From: Elmis aenea
Taxonomy: Eukaryota > Arthropoda > Insecta > Coleoptera > Elmidae
NCBI GenBank assembly: GCA_947652605.1
Contig: OX393577.1
Span: 34,785,466-34,849,465 of the forward strand
Direction of reading: 5' to 3'
DNA: 64,000 nucleotides
Shown here: in pieces, positions 46,061-57,487 of the stretch
How positions within the stretch are numbered: the stretch's first letter is position 1
How the letters are laid out: each line of letters begins with the position of its first letter
Notes under the pieces: model-generated
The model's input: the letters and a program-made list of their open reading frames with translations, nothing else
Database searches by the model: none
Told to the model about the DNA's origin: nothing
Position numbers and translations under genes: made by a program

Positions 46061-47298
46061 TACAGGGTGTTTCACTTTTCGATAGGCCACTATTGCTATC
46101 TCCGTAAATACTGAAAATACAAGGTTGGTTAAATGAGACAAAAGTTAGCTATTTAGGTGTGTATTTCAAACCAGATCTTGTTTTGTTTAAAAATTTCATG
46201 GCTTGCGTGATATAACGAAAAAACCGAAATCGATCAAAATTTCTAAACTTAAATATCTCGGCTATTGTTGCGAATACACAAAAACGTCAAAGAAAACATT
46301 TTTTGTAAATTTTGTTGTCTATAAGATGGCGATAGTCAATTATTTAAAAATAAATTACCGTGCGAGATATTTGACAACACAACTTTTTTTTAAATGGCAG
46401 TCGTAGTAGGAGATGACTTAGATTTAAAGATAATTTTTTTTTTCTTTACAATGATATAATATTTTGTATGTCTATTTTCAAAAATAAGCGAAATAACCTA
46501 AAAAAATGCAAAATCTTAAAATAAAAATCAAGGTTGCCATGGTAAAAAACAAAAACTGACTTCAATTGTTTTATTTCGAGCTTTGCTTGTCTATTATGTC
46601 ACTCAATAAACAGGAATATTACAACAAATGTAATGCGAAATTAAAATAATCATACTAATAGCCATAACATGAATGTAGTTTATACCTCTTGCTATGACAT
46701 TAGCAAAACAGGATTTAAAATATCTACATATGTCAATTTACATTATTTCCAGTTGACACAATTATTATAATAAACAAGCAAGGGTTGAACAATTGAAGTC
46801 GGTTATTGTTTTTTTTTCCATGGCAACCTTGATTTTTACCTTATGATTTTGCATATTTTAAGGTTATTTCGCTTATTTTTGAAAATAGACATACAAAATA
46901 TTATATCATTGTAAAGAGAAAAAAATTATCTTTAAATCTATGTTATCACCTACTACGACTGCCATTTAAAAAAAAGTTGTTTTGTCAAATATCTCGCACG
47001 GTAATTTATTTAAAAAAAATTGACTATGACCATATTATAGTAAACATAATTTACAAAAAAAATTTTCTTTGACGTTTTTGTGTATTCGCAACAATAGCCG
47101 AGATATTTAAGTTTAAATATTTTGATCGATTTCGGTTTTTTCGTTATATCACGCAAGCCATGGAATTTTTAAACAAAACAAGATCTGGTTTGACATACAC
47201 ACCTAAATAGCTAACTTTTGTCCCATTTAACCAACCTTGTATTTTCATTATTTACGGAGATAGCAATAGTGGCCCATCGAAAAGTGAAACACCCGGTA
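46061..47298. mobile_element. Long-TIR foldback element (1238 bp)
   Basis: Ends TACAGGGTGTTTCACTTTTC (left) and TACCGGGTGTTTCACTTTTC (from the right). Arms of about 540-560 bp (46061-46620 and 46740-47298) pair with few mismatches around a loop of about 120 bp. The subterminal CACTATTGCTATCTCCGTAA and ACAAGGTTGGTTAAAT blocks are shared in style with 7531-9047. No transposase remains. Confidence 0.9.
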
Positions 47299-47340
47299 TA
47301 ATTTTCATGCATTGTTTTCAAAACATTTAATTTTAAATTA

Positions 47341-47890
47341 TACAGTGTGTCCCAAAAGTGACTATCTATTGTAGTGAATTTAAGTGTATTTTAGAAATCA
47401 CTTTAGTACAATGGTATGTACCTTTTTATACAAATATATGAGCCGTTCATAGGCCAAATCGATTAACTCCACTTTTTGATTTTTTAAAGATTTTAGTGCC
47501 AAAGCACTTGATTGATGCTTAACTTTTTATATTCAAAATAATTTTGCTAAAAAATTAGGTTTGGCCGTCAAATAATAAACTTTTTTTTCTTCGAAAAACC
47601 AATTATTTTTGGGAAATACTATTTTATGTATTTTATACTTTGTTGGATAAAAGATACACCTGAAATAATAGATCCTACAATTGTTATTTGAATTTAAATT
47701 TAAAAAGGAATTCTACTATTTTATCAATTTTATTTATTCGATTTGGCAACTGAGCGGCTCATATGTAGGTATTTAAAAAGTACTTTTTTTACACAATTTT
47801 TGTAATGTCACTGCAATGACACTCGTTTTTTTGTGTGATTTCTAAAAAAGTTTTTGAACTACGCAATTGTACACAAATGTTAACATTAAG
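47341..47890. mobile_element. Decayed foldback with one CAGTGTG end
   Basis: TACAGTGTGTCCCAAAAGTG marks the left end. Inverted blocks TTTTAGAAATCAC (about 47390) and GTGATTTCTAAAA (about 47837), and TATGAGCCG (about 47446) with CGGCTCATA (about 47754), show a degraded foldback. The right terminus is lost or altered, so the end coordinate is approximate. Confidence 0.55.
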
Positions 47891-48659
47891 ACTAAACATT
47901 AGCTGCTTGTTACAACGACAAGCGCGCAACAACCTAACATTAAACAGTCATAAATTTGTAACTAAAGGTAATACTTGTCATATTAGCGGTGTTTTTCTGT
48001 TTTACGCGACAATCGGTGGCGTGACCAAGCATCTCTTTTCGGTGTTAAATGATCAACGTTGATGTGCTTCAAATCCCCTCGAACGAGAGATGTTCAGTTC
48101 CAGTCTGTCGAACCCGAATATCCCATAAATCCATTTGCTCTATCTAGAAGAGGAAACGGCACGACTACTTATCGGATATTAAATTTATATTTTGTAGACG
48201 GAATTCGAAGTACCTTATTTGATCGAATATACCACGGCGATGTACCGTACATAATTTGCGAATTCTACAACAAAAAAGTTACGAGTCAGTAAGTGGATTC
48301 ACGTAAGGGAGACGAAAATCGAAAGTTTAGTTATAGTAAAGAAGTCTATTATAATGTATTTTAATTTTTGTAATTATTATATTGCATAGATAATCAAACT
48401 TTAGAATTGTTCCTTAAAGTCAACAAAGCCTTGTTTTTTTAGCAGTTTCTTAACAAACGTTTATAATAGGAGAAAGTTTGTGTTGTTGTTAGGTTTTGTC
48501 ATTATCAAGCTGTACATGCGTATTTTTTTAAAATAAAAATGTGGTTACGTATGCTTATTCAAAAACTTAATTAGCAGAGAAGTTCCGCGAGTGTACATTT
48601 ACAGAAATAAATCATTATTTATTGAAAAAGTCGATTATTCGAACTTTTTTGCTTCATGA
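47891..48659. other. Stretch with an unassigned open frame at 48059-48292
   Basis: The plus-strand frame at 48059-48292 (77 codons) is visibly less AT-rich than its surroundings and ends near CAGTAAGTG, which resembles a splice donor. It contains no motif I recognise. It may be part of an exon, a transposon scrap or chance. The rest of the stretch is AT-rich without features. Confidence 0.2.
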
Positions 48660-49275
48660 ATAAAAATTGGGTACTATTAGAGTTTCGCAATCTCCGTATA
48701 TGAAGATTACGCACTGAGCGAACGTGGTAGTCGAAAGTGGTTTCAGAAATTCGTATGTGACATGAGATTCTGGAAGATGCTCTCCGCTCCGCCAGACCAT
48801 CAGATCTCGATGAGGCCTAGCTGAACGACAGCATCGAGTCAAATTCAAGTCAAGCTTGTCAAGAACTTAAGGTGAGTGCTGAAACCATTCGTATTCATTT
48901 GCATCGGCTTGGAAAGACATGGCAGTGGAGCAAATGGGTTCCTTACGAATTGAGCGCATCTAATAAGCTCGCGCGACTAACCATTTGTTAATCCTTGTTG
49001 TCACCAGGACAAAGCCAGACCACACACAGCAACAGCGACCAAGGAATTGACTACCAGACCCGGCTGGAAACTTCTTCACCATCTCCCAAATTCCCCAGAC
49101 ATAGCGCCTTCAGCCTATCATCCCTTCATTGTAGTCGCCAACCACGTACGAAATTGACGATTTAAAATCGACAAGATATCGAAAGAGTTAAAGCACTTTT
49201 TTATAAGTAAAGAACTGTTTTATAAAAAAAATGGTTTAATGACCGCTGGGAAAATGTGACTACTTTTTTGAATAA
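48660..49275 (+). pseudogene. mariner transposase, internally deleted, third lineage
   Basis: The plus strand in shifting frames shows SRKWFQKFVCD and a DRSGRP-like position, VKLVKNLR followed by HLHRLGKTWQWSKWVP-like coding (family: H...MGK..K.G.WVPHEL), then after a deletion HQDKARPHTATATKEL (family HDNARPHTA; Asn replaced by Lys), then LLHHLPNSPDIAPSAYHPF (family HPPYSPDLAPSDYHLF; one Asp replaced by Ala) and KHFFISKELFYKKNGLMTAG. The region around the first catalytic Asp is missing. It differs from the other mariner pieces in the window. Confidence 0.75.
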
Positions 49276-50077
49276 AGTATTGCTTGATCCATTTTGTGTA
49301 TCCATTATTTCCATTGATTAAAACGGTACGAATTTTCTTTGTTACCGATGTTATTCAGTTTTAGATTTTATTCAAAAGGAATGAAGCAACATCAATATCA
49401 TACCTTAGACAGAAGACGTGTACTTCGATATTAAACATATTTTTATGGTTTCAATACTTCTTTTGTCAAAGTGTATAAAAGCAATAAGGAACAAATGCCA
49501 AGTTTTTTATTTTTCAGTTCTATTGTAAACTAAAATAATGTAGACATTATTTGTATGCACTCTTCAAGGAAAACACTATTATATTCTTGAATCGACATAT
49601 TTTGCTAACTTTTAATGTTATGTTATGACGACATCAAATACATACATACAAAATTTAAAAACAAGTGCTATTTACTTCATTCAAAATTCTTACTCAAACA
49701 TTTTAAATGCATGCAACCGCTTTTATAAAAATTGTAAAAGGATGAACATAGGTAAATATTTATCTCAAAACTTTATTATTATGCAAACACTGTCATCTTT
49801 TTTTTTAAATTATTGCTGCAATATTGATTGATATTGATATAATATAAAACAGTAATTACTTCTTAACAAAGTTATCTTAAAATAAGATAACTTAAGTTTT
49901 ATTTTGAAATTATTATATCGAAATTACAAATTTCTATGCGAAGCATTCGAGAAGGTGAAAAATACGAGCAAACAAACGACATCTTGTATTGCTCAAAATC
50001 ATATATCTACTCAAAATGGATTAATTTTTGATTATTTATTGTAGCTACTTTATCGTGTAATAATCAATCTTTTAGAG
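49276..50077. other. Gene-free AT-rich stretch
   Basis: No gene recognised. At 49869-49893 AAGTTATCTTA and TAAGATAACTT form a perfect small hairpin with a 3-base loop. Confidence 0.45.
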
Positions 50078-50402
50078 CACTGCTTCTGAACCTTTTGCAG
50101 TGCTCGCCTCCTGAATTACGATCTTATAACTTTACATAAATAATTAAATTTTTTATGTAAACCAGGTTCATTTTAAAAATGTCAGAAAAGTACAAACCAA
50201 ATTTAAAACATTAATTGTTAATCCCGAAGACATTTTTGTCCAGGTCTGGTTCAAAGTTTGAAGTCGGAATCCTTAAATTTGCTTCCAAAGCTTCTTCTGA
50301 AACCGATAATCTATGTTTATTTTTTATTGTAAGCGTTGTTAAAAATGCAGTTTCGCATAGATACATATGTTGTAGCAAAATAAATGAACACAAGTAAGGC
50401 AA
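50078..50402 (-). pseudogene. hAT transposase C-terminus with adjacent terminal repeat
   Basis: The minus-strand frame 50402-50211 includes YLCETAFLTTLTIKNKHRLS and EEALEANLRIPTSNFEPDLD. This corresponds to the C-terminal dimerisation block of hAT/ZBED-type transposases (family: YLCE.GFSALT.IK.KYR..L....DLR..L....P.ID). Just beyond its stop lies CACTGCTTCTGAACCTTTTG at about 50080, a hAT-like terminus, so the element ends here. No matching opposite terminus and no intact upstream coding were found. It is a truncated hAT copy. Confidence 0.7.
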
Positions 50403-53400
50403 TTTTTAGCATTGTTGAATACATTTATTTTCTCGTTGTTTGTTTTTTGTTGCATTCAATAAGAAGTGTGGAATTTGCTCTTATTTCTGTTAATTCTTAT
50501 TGAGCTTTTCAACAAATCTGATAAATTTTAGTGAGTAGCAAATCCAACCGTTTCTTTATTCTGGCTTAGGTTTGGAAAATATGTACCCTGGAATATCTGT
50601 ATCTTAGAAATGGGATTAAGAATTGTTTTTTTTTTCACTTACAAAGATAGAGAAACTTAATATTCAGTAAGAAACACAAGAATAAATTTGTGTGTCCTTT
50701 CTCAAAATTTCAGACCATGCATGTGGTTTTTGTTTAAATGCTTTAGGCTTGATATTTAATATCAAGTTATACTTATTGTTTTCCGGAAGAGGTAATATAG
50801 TTAGTTTGTTGACTCTTTCAAAATAGGTATATGTAGACATGGAACGTTTCTCATCATTAAAATTGGCAGATAACTGTGGCTCAACAACACGACAATATAG
50901 TCCAAGTTCATCACTAAATTCTTTCTCATTTTTGCTTGTTTAATTTCTTTAATTTTAATTTTATTGCTTCTTTTCAAGGCGTCCCTGTAAATATTTTGCC
51001 AATTTAAATCTACGCTCTAACTCTAGCAATAAGCGATACCCTGATTTACAAACACGAAATTTAATCATTTTGTATATTCTATAAGGTGTCTTTAAATAGA
51101 CCTTGGTGCATATTTAAGAAATTTGCTTCCTATCTGACAGAAGATGTGCAACAATTAGAGTTAGCACCCAAAAAGTGTATAGATTTAGATACACCGTACT
51201 TCCTGTAGCGTGGTAGTTAGGCCACTGTTGTACCTATACTCAGGACTCAGGTATTTTAAAATCAATTATGTTAAGAATTAAGAAACAATATAGAATTATT
51301 AAAAATTGCGAAATAAGGCACTTTGTAAAGTAAAGCTTTGGTTTCAAAAATCATATTGTTTGAAAATGTAAAATTGTATGTTTTTAGTTTCCTTTAATTA
51401 ATGTTTAAATTACTTTCATGAATCCGACATGAAACCCATCGTTCTATTACTGGTCATGCCAGAACGGTTTAGCCTAAAAATTCAAACTGTAGGGTTTCTT
51501 CGATGAATGTCACATGTCACTGTCAATGTGCAGTTGTAGCATCAACCTGACACCATGCCAGGTTATGGGGTAGCACGTTTTAGGTCGCTGCTTTATAAAA
51601 AGTCACAGCCGCGTCACAAAAAATTAAAACATCAAATACCGGAAAGGAAGTATTAAATATCTTGTTATAATTTAATATTTTGTTTGTATAAGTTACATTT
51701 TTAACGCCTGAAAGCAATTTGAGATGGTGTTGGTCGTGTGCAAGTGGATATAAATATTTTCTATTAAACCTTAGGCATTAGGTTATAATATTACACGATA
51801 TTATTTTAAGCTGTTTAAAATTCTTAGCTCTACTTACTTTGTTTTAAAAATATTACCCCATGCATATTGTACAAATAAAGGTACCAGTTCGCGCATATCG
51901 AGTGGCATCAGTTGTGCATTTGTTTCATTGCTGTGATTACGTTAAATTATTAATTCTTACCATATGTTTATAATGAAACAAAAGTTAAAGGCAAATATGA
52001 TTTTTATTGCTTAAACTGTGATAATTTAAATAAACTGCGTTTTGTTCTACGCGAAAATCTCCAAGTTAAATTTTTTGGCCAACTTTACCAAAATGACTAA
52101 TTTTCCTTTATTTCACCGTAAATTGGAAATGAAATAAAAGCTGAATATGTCCCACATCCCAATGAAGATGTCGGAGCATTATCTTTCGGACAAACGGTGT
52201 GTGCTTTATAAAATGTGATAAACATATTATCATTAAATTGTAATAATTAAAGTAGAAGTAGTGATTATTTATAAAAAGTAACGTACGGTGACAAAACTTT
52301 AATGCTTGTATTTACGACTTACAACCAATAAACTTTTAGTCTTGTCGCAGAAATCTCCACCGAATTGAAATTGGCTGTTTATTTCAATAAAAGTTCTGCT
52401 GGGCCATATATTTAACTTCCCAGAAACATGTCTCTTGATTACAGCACATTCTTCGACAACAAATTCAAAGTATTAAAGTAGTTATATACGTAATGGCGAC
52501 ATAATATAATAAATTATGTAAGTTTTAGTGAAATATTTTATTAACGAATTCTACGTTAATCAACTAAATATCTTGTTATAAAATATCCATATTTTATTAA
52601 TTATTAATAAGGTTTTTGTTCATGTTTATGGATTTTTTTCTTTTTAATTTTAACATTGTTGCAACAGAATAATTAACTAAGTTTAAGTTAATTATTTACT
52701 TTACTACCTTGCTGTAAGTTAACTTTATTTATTGCAATTTAAATTTAAAATCATGGGGTTTATTAAAAAGATAAATAAATTAATATCACTTAAACAAATT
52801 AGGTGTAAAAATTTAATATTTTTCGACATAAATCAACATTTTATTTTCATATGTTTTTTTAACAATTTTATTTTAGATTTTTGCGTAAATATAAAGTGGT
52901 TAACTTTTAAGTGTGGTTGTTGACAAATACAGGCATGGCATAAATACAATTTATCGGCGTGGTCAACAGGACAAATTAATATTTAAACAAGCCCTAAGTT
53001 TAAATTTAACAATTAAGCTAGTCAATTAGTTAGTGTTGCACAAATAATTTTTGTTTTGTTTATTGTATTGTATTACTTATGTGTACATAAATAAATCTTG
53101 TCCTTGTTATTTTTTATTTATAATATAGACATAGACCTTACTATTTTAATTTAAATCTCATTCTATTTAATACACTAATAATTGTAAGACAAACATTTGT
53201 ACCACCAAATAGTTTTTTGTATCTCCCGTTTTGTAATTGTTTTCGACAATTTGCAAAATATTGAAACAATGTGAATAATTTTACCAAGATAAATTTGACA
53301 ATAGTATTTTGAATATTAAAAAAAATTTGGTGTTGCCTAAATCAAAAATTTTCCTTTCTGGAATAATCGGGAATAATCACTGGTTCTAAAATAAAATAAA

Positions 53401-54786
53401 AATTCTGTGTAACGAACGAATGCTTTTAAACACTTGGAACTGTAATTTATTTACCAAAACATTATTTGAAAAAGTGTAATGAAACAGTGTAATGAAAATG
53501 TTTGTTTAATTAATTAATGTTGGTACACTTTTATACAAAATGATTTAAGCTCACATGGTGCATTCTTTACATATTTATTAAAGAATTAAGTTATGAGCAG
53601 GGAGCGGCGGTTAATGAGACAGGTAACATAATTATGACAACCCGATTTAATATATTACTAGCAAAAATATGTCATCAACTTCTTTTGTGATAATAATAAA
53701 GTATACATTTTCAGTTTTATGTGCTCACTAATTAATGGTGTGTAATAATAAAAATAACTATTGTATCGTTAAGCATAAGGAAAAACATAATTATAACACA
53801 AATGTATTACTAACGTTTTATACACACACGCGCTTACCTTATGATAGTTTGCCCGATTTACATTTGAGAAGACTTTTAAGTTTTTAATAAAGCAATCATT
53901 TTATCGCTTTTATTTTTAACTTGTTTCGTGGTAAGAGGCTTGTGTAGAAATTCTTGTCTTTAATAAACGGAATAGAAATTGCGGGGTTTAATAAATACCC
54001 ATGTTATTTATACTACGTATGGCGAAAGTAAAAATGAAACGGCTAGTATAAAACAAACGAAATTTCTTAAATACGTACATTTCAAAATTTAATTAATAAC
54101 ACATTTAGTTTCTTTCAAATTACAACAGTTTTAAAAAAAAAATAACAGACGCTTCTCTTCAGAAATACTGCAAATTTTTAACATAAAATGCCGTTTACAA
54201 ACCGTTCTGAAAATTCTTGAATGCTTTAAAAACCTTAAAGTAGCTAACTAAAACTGACATTTACAGGCACAAAAATTATTTGTGCCGTTCTAAAAAATTG
54301 TAAAGAATTATTAATTTAGATTATTTACGAGTTCACAAGCTTTAAAATCATTAATGTTATTGTTTTATTTTTTGAGCATAACTGAGCAAGATAGTTCCCA
54401 AAAAAATCTATCTGTGTAGCTTACAAACTCATCCATTTAAAGAGACCTTTATTAAACGTAAAAATAATGAGAGAAAATCCTTACGGTTATACCTTCACAT
54501 GTTTTCTGGCGTTATTGCAGACGATTCATCAAAAGTTAATTGATACGAAATTTTTCTACAACAAAAAGCAGTAGGCATAGATGCTGTTTTTATACACAGT
54601 TATGTAACATAAAAAATATGTTTTTTATTTCAAAACTTCTAAGGCTTGCAATTTTTTAATATATTAAAAAATTGTTGATCGATTGCTGTTAGACCGACAT
54701 GTCTGTAAGGAAAACAACTATAAAGGTGTGCAAAAATTACAAATATACATAAGATACAAACTGTCCAAAATAAGGTGTGACATGAT
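50403..54786. other. Gene-free AT-rich stretch of 4.4 kb
   Basis: I see no gene, RNA gene or transposon termini. Part of 50403-51250 may be decayed hAT internal sequence, since the element tail lies just before it, but no coding match can be shown. From 51250 to 54786 the DNA is A/T-rich with scattered homopolymers. Confidence 0.4.
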
Positions 54787-54890
54787 ATGTCTAATGCTCC
54801 TTGGTTTGTCAAAAATGCCGACCGTCATCGAGACCAGGGCATTTTAACCGTTGGAAAAATGAATCAAAAGATTTGCAAAGATAGGCTTCA
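54787..54890 (+). pseudogene. Jockey-like LINE, extreme 3' coding fragment
   Basis: The frame SNAPWFVKNADRHRDQGILT corresponds to the conserved terminal motif of Jockey-type LINE open reading frames (family: NAPWYV.N..LHRDLGIPTV). The frame runs on to about 54978 without further recognisable content. Only about 35 codons remain, so it is a scrap of an old insertion. Confidence 0.65.
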
Positions 54891-54978
54891 ACCAGAACCT
54901 ATGTCGAAGGCTGAAGAGAACCAAGCCGTTCGAACTTGCCTAGTGATTTGTGTAAAAGTAGAGCATTGTGCAAAGTGA

Positions 54979-56099
54979 ATATTTTTCCTTAAGGATAACA
55001 AAGACAACCTAGATTTAAGATTTAAGAGATACATACTAATGGTTGGTCTTACTTCTTAGACCAGTTTCAGTGTACAAACACCTGGTGTGTTACAAACAAA
55101 AAAAATCATTAGGCATACAGCTTCTAATGTTGTTTTGGGTTTGACTTGCAATCTAGTTAACGTTTAGCTATCAAAATTAATTATCTGATATTTAAGAAGT
55201 AAAAAAAGTTGATTACGAATAATTTTTGTTGCGTTAACAAAATGAAATTAATGTAATAAACGTTAATATAATACAAGCGTTTAAATAAATAATGTATCAC
55301 AGCGGTCACGTATGTTGTTTTTTTAATACCAACGCGCTTATCATAAGCTTAATTGTTTTGCTGAAACGATTAATTAAACTGTTTACAAGGGATTTAAAAT
55401 CATTGTTTTTCGTATTATCTTCATACTACACGCTCGTTTATGTTCACCGCAGCAGCTTTTCGTCCTAACTAATTTCACAACGTTTACAATTTTTGTTAAG
55501 GTTTATGTTCATATTTAAATAATTCCTTTGTGGTTTGCATGCGATAACAAAATAGGGTCATTTTCTGTACAGACAGCAAATATTTACCGGGAATGTAATT
55601 TGGCCTTTGCACACAACCTAGGGGATGATATCGCGAACGTACAGACTGTTTGCCACCCGCCTGGCTGTAAATGACTGACTGTTGTAATCAATATCGCAGA
55701 TTGTGAACGAGAACTATAAAAAATGACACGGTCTAAAACACCAAAGAGAAATTGTGTAACATGCATTGTATCTCCAAAATGTACCTATTACTTTTTTACG
55801 TCAAACTTGTAAAACAATAAAAACTTAAGCATTTCTTAAAGTACTTAAAGCGAAAAAACTACAATATAATGCTCTTTAAATTATAAACACTTTATCTTGG
55901 TAACTTTAAAAACGGTAAAAAACACTAATAACTAAAAGTATCGCCTCTTGAAAGAATGTGCATAAGTATGCTTTTAATTTACTTTAGTATTAAGTTTATT
56001 TTGTTAACAATTTTGTAATTTTTAATAAAAGATGTGCACGTACATAATAATAATAATAAGAAAATGAACTGCGAAAATAGCCGATTAAATGAGTAAAAT
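54979..56099. other. Gene-free stretch
   Basis: No gene supported. A short AAT repeat lies at about 56046-56057. Confidence 0.4.
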
Positions 56100-56247
56100 T
56101 GTTAAGGTTGCACTTCTGCCATCTTCTTGAAAGCTTCATAATACCTTCTTTATAAAAGGTTTTTGGTTGCGTGCTTAGCCAGTTTTGCACAAAATTTTTC
56201 ACCGCATCATCATTATCTTCAAATCTTCTGCCGCCCAGAGCTTCTAA
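56100..56247 (-). pseudogene. mariner transposase C-terminus, separated from its core by a piggyBac-like insertion
   Basis: The minus strand reads EALGGRRFEDNDDAVKNFVQ, NWLSTQPKTFYKEGIMKLSR and RWQKC, the mariner C-terminal block. The expected continuation on its N-terminal side, ending FGSLK, is found at 57488 and upstream on the same strand. Deleting 56248-57487 restores the expected FGSLK/EALGG order, so both pieces are one mariner copy. The final GDYVEK-like tail is lost. Confidence 0.8.
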
Positions 56248-56399
56248 CCCTAGGTTTACCGTTAAATTTTTCACCCTTCGTTTACCGTTAAGGTACCCGG
56301 GTACTTTCATTTATATAGTATTTTTCAAATGATACTATAATTGTCTCAATTTTCATTTAGGAAAATATTTATTATTGTTTAAAATGTATTAATCTACAA

Positions 56400-56468
56400 C
56401 ATTTATTATTGAAAAACATTTGTTATTCAACATTTGTTATTCATAAACATTTGTTATTCAACTTATTA
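56400..56468. repeat. Short tandem repeat of an ACATTTGTTATTC unit
   Basis: Four or so imperfect copies of AACATTTGTTATTC-like units in a row, inside the piggyBac-like element. Confidence 0.6.
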
Positions 56469-56553
56469 TACAAAAACCTTTTTATTCAAAAAAAAATATC
56501 TTTCTAAAATATTACAATAAAATTATTAAAAAACAATTAAAATCAACTATAAA

Positions 56554-56930
56554 ATACCACACTGACGTTTAAATGACATTTGTTGATTAAGATTTTTTTT
56601 GTTTTCCACGGCACACTTGAAAATTTTGTGAAACCTAACCTATTTTAGTTAAACTTTTATTTTTTATTTCATATTAGTTTTGCACTAAAATTAACATGAA
56701 TTCAGAAAAAAAGTGTCTACCAGGTTAAGTAAAAAAAAATAAATAGATGGTGGTATTTGGAAAAAATATTGACTATCGTTTGACATTTAAGTTCAACTTG
56801 AAAAAAATTGAAATCCAATTCATTTTATAGTATTTGAGGAGCCATTTCATTTACTTTTTTGTTCACTAAAATCGGACCACAAACAACGGAGTTACAGCTT
56901 ACGGCGTTTTTTTTGTGACACTTGTATGCA
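56554..56930 (-). repeat. Dispersed repeat of about 380 bp, copy B
   Basis: The reverse complement matches 863-1246. It lies inside the piggyBac-like relic. It is either nested or an original internal part of that element family; in the second case copy A is a fragment of another piggyBac-like insertion without visible CCCTAGG ends. Confidence 0.7.
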
Positions 56931-57062
56931 TACCGTTCCCGTAATGCCATACGTTTCGAGTTTCCGGGAACGCTTTTATTGTCACCATCGTCATGTCTTC
57001 TTTTACTAATGATGGAATAAATACAAGAAATCTATTTCAAAAAAACAAACAAGTACACAAAC

Positions 57063-57240
57063 AACATACCATGGCAATTGACTTGTTGCGTTTGATGGTC
57101 CAGCTACTTCGTTATCCATAATTACAAAACTAATTATTGTTCACTTCACTAATCTAACTTCATTGAAACTGAATTCTTACTCGCGACACAGTCAAAACAA
57201 ACGAAAAGTGCGTCCGACAGCTTAAATACCAAGCCGCGCG
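57063..57240 (-). promoter_or_regulatory. Candidate transposase promoter and first exon
   Basis: Read on the minus strand from about 57240: a GC-rich GCCGCGTCGCGCGGC block, GGTATTTAAGC as a possible TATA element, an AT-rich leader, then an ATG at 57119 opening MDNEVAGPSNATSQLPW, directly followed by GTATGTTG, a good splice-donor sequence. A promoter, short first exon and donor are plausible for the 5' side of an autonomous element. No catalytic exon is found within the element. Confidence 0.4.
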
Positions 57241-57487
57241 ACGCGGCGCCTTGTACACAACGTTTAGTACCCGGGTACCCTAACGGTAAACGGCGTATAA
57301 AAATTATTCAAAATGATTTTACCAAAAATCTAAAAACGCAATGCATTTGAATTTTTTACATTATGTGAACAACTTGTAGATTTAAGATGTCAGAGACGTT
57401 CAGGGTCCCAAATCGCCCCTAACACAAAAAATCAAATCAGTTAAAACGAAAAAGTTACCCTGGTACCTCAATGGTAAACCTAGGGTT

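Larger units (their letters stand above)
56248..57485 (-). mobile_element. piggyBac-like relic inserted in a mariner copy (1238 bp)
   Basis: The ends CCCTAGGTTTACCGTT and, from the right, CCCTAGGTTTACCATT are terminal inverted repeats starting CCCTAGG, like the CCCTAGA start of classical piggyBac. TTAA lies at 57488-57491 next to the right end; at the left end AA precedes CCC, so the duplication is imperfect by two bases. A subterminal motif GTTTACCGTTAAGGTACCCG (about 56280) is inverted at about 57268-57293. On the minus strand a promoter-like and first-exon-like segment is kept. The middle includes repeat copy B. Confidence 0.75.
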
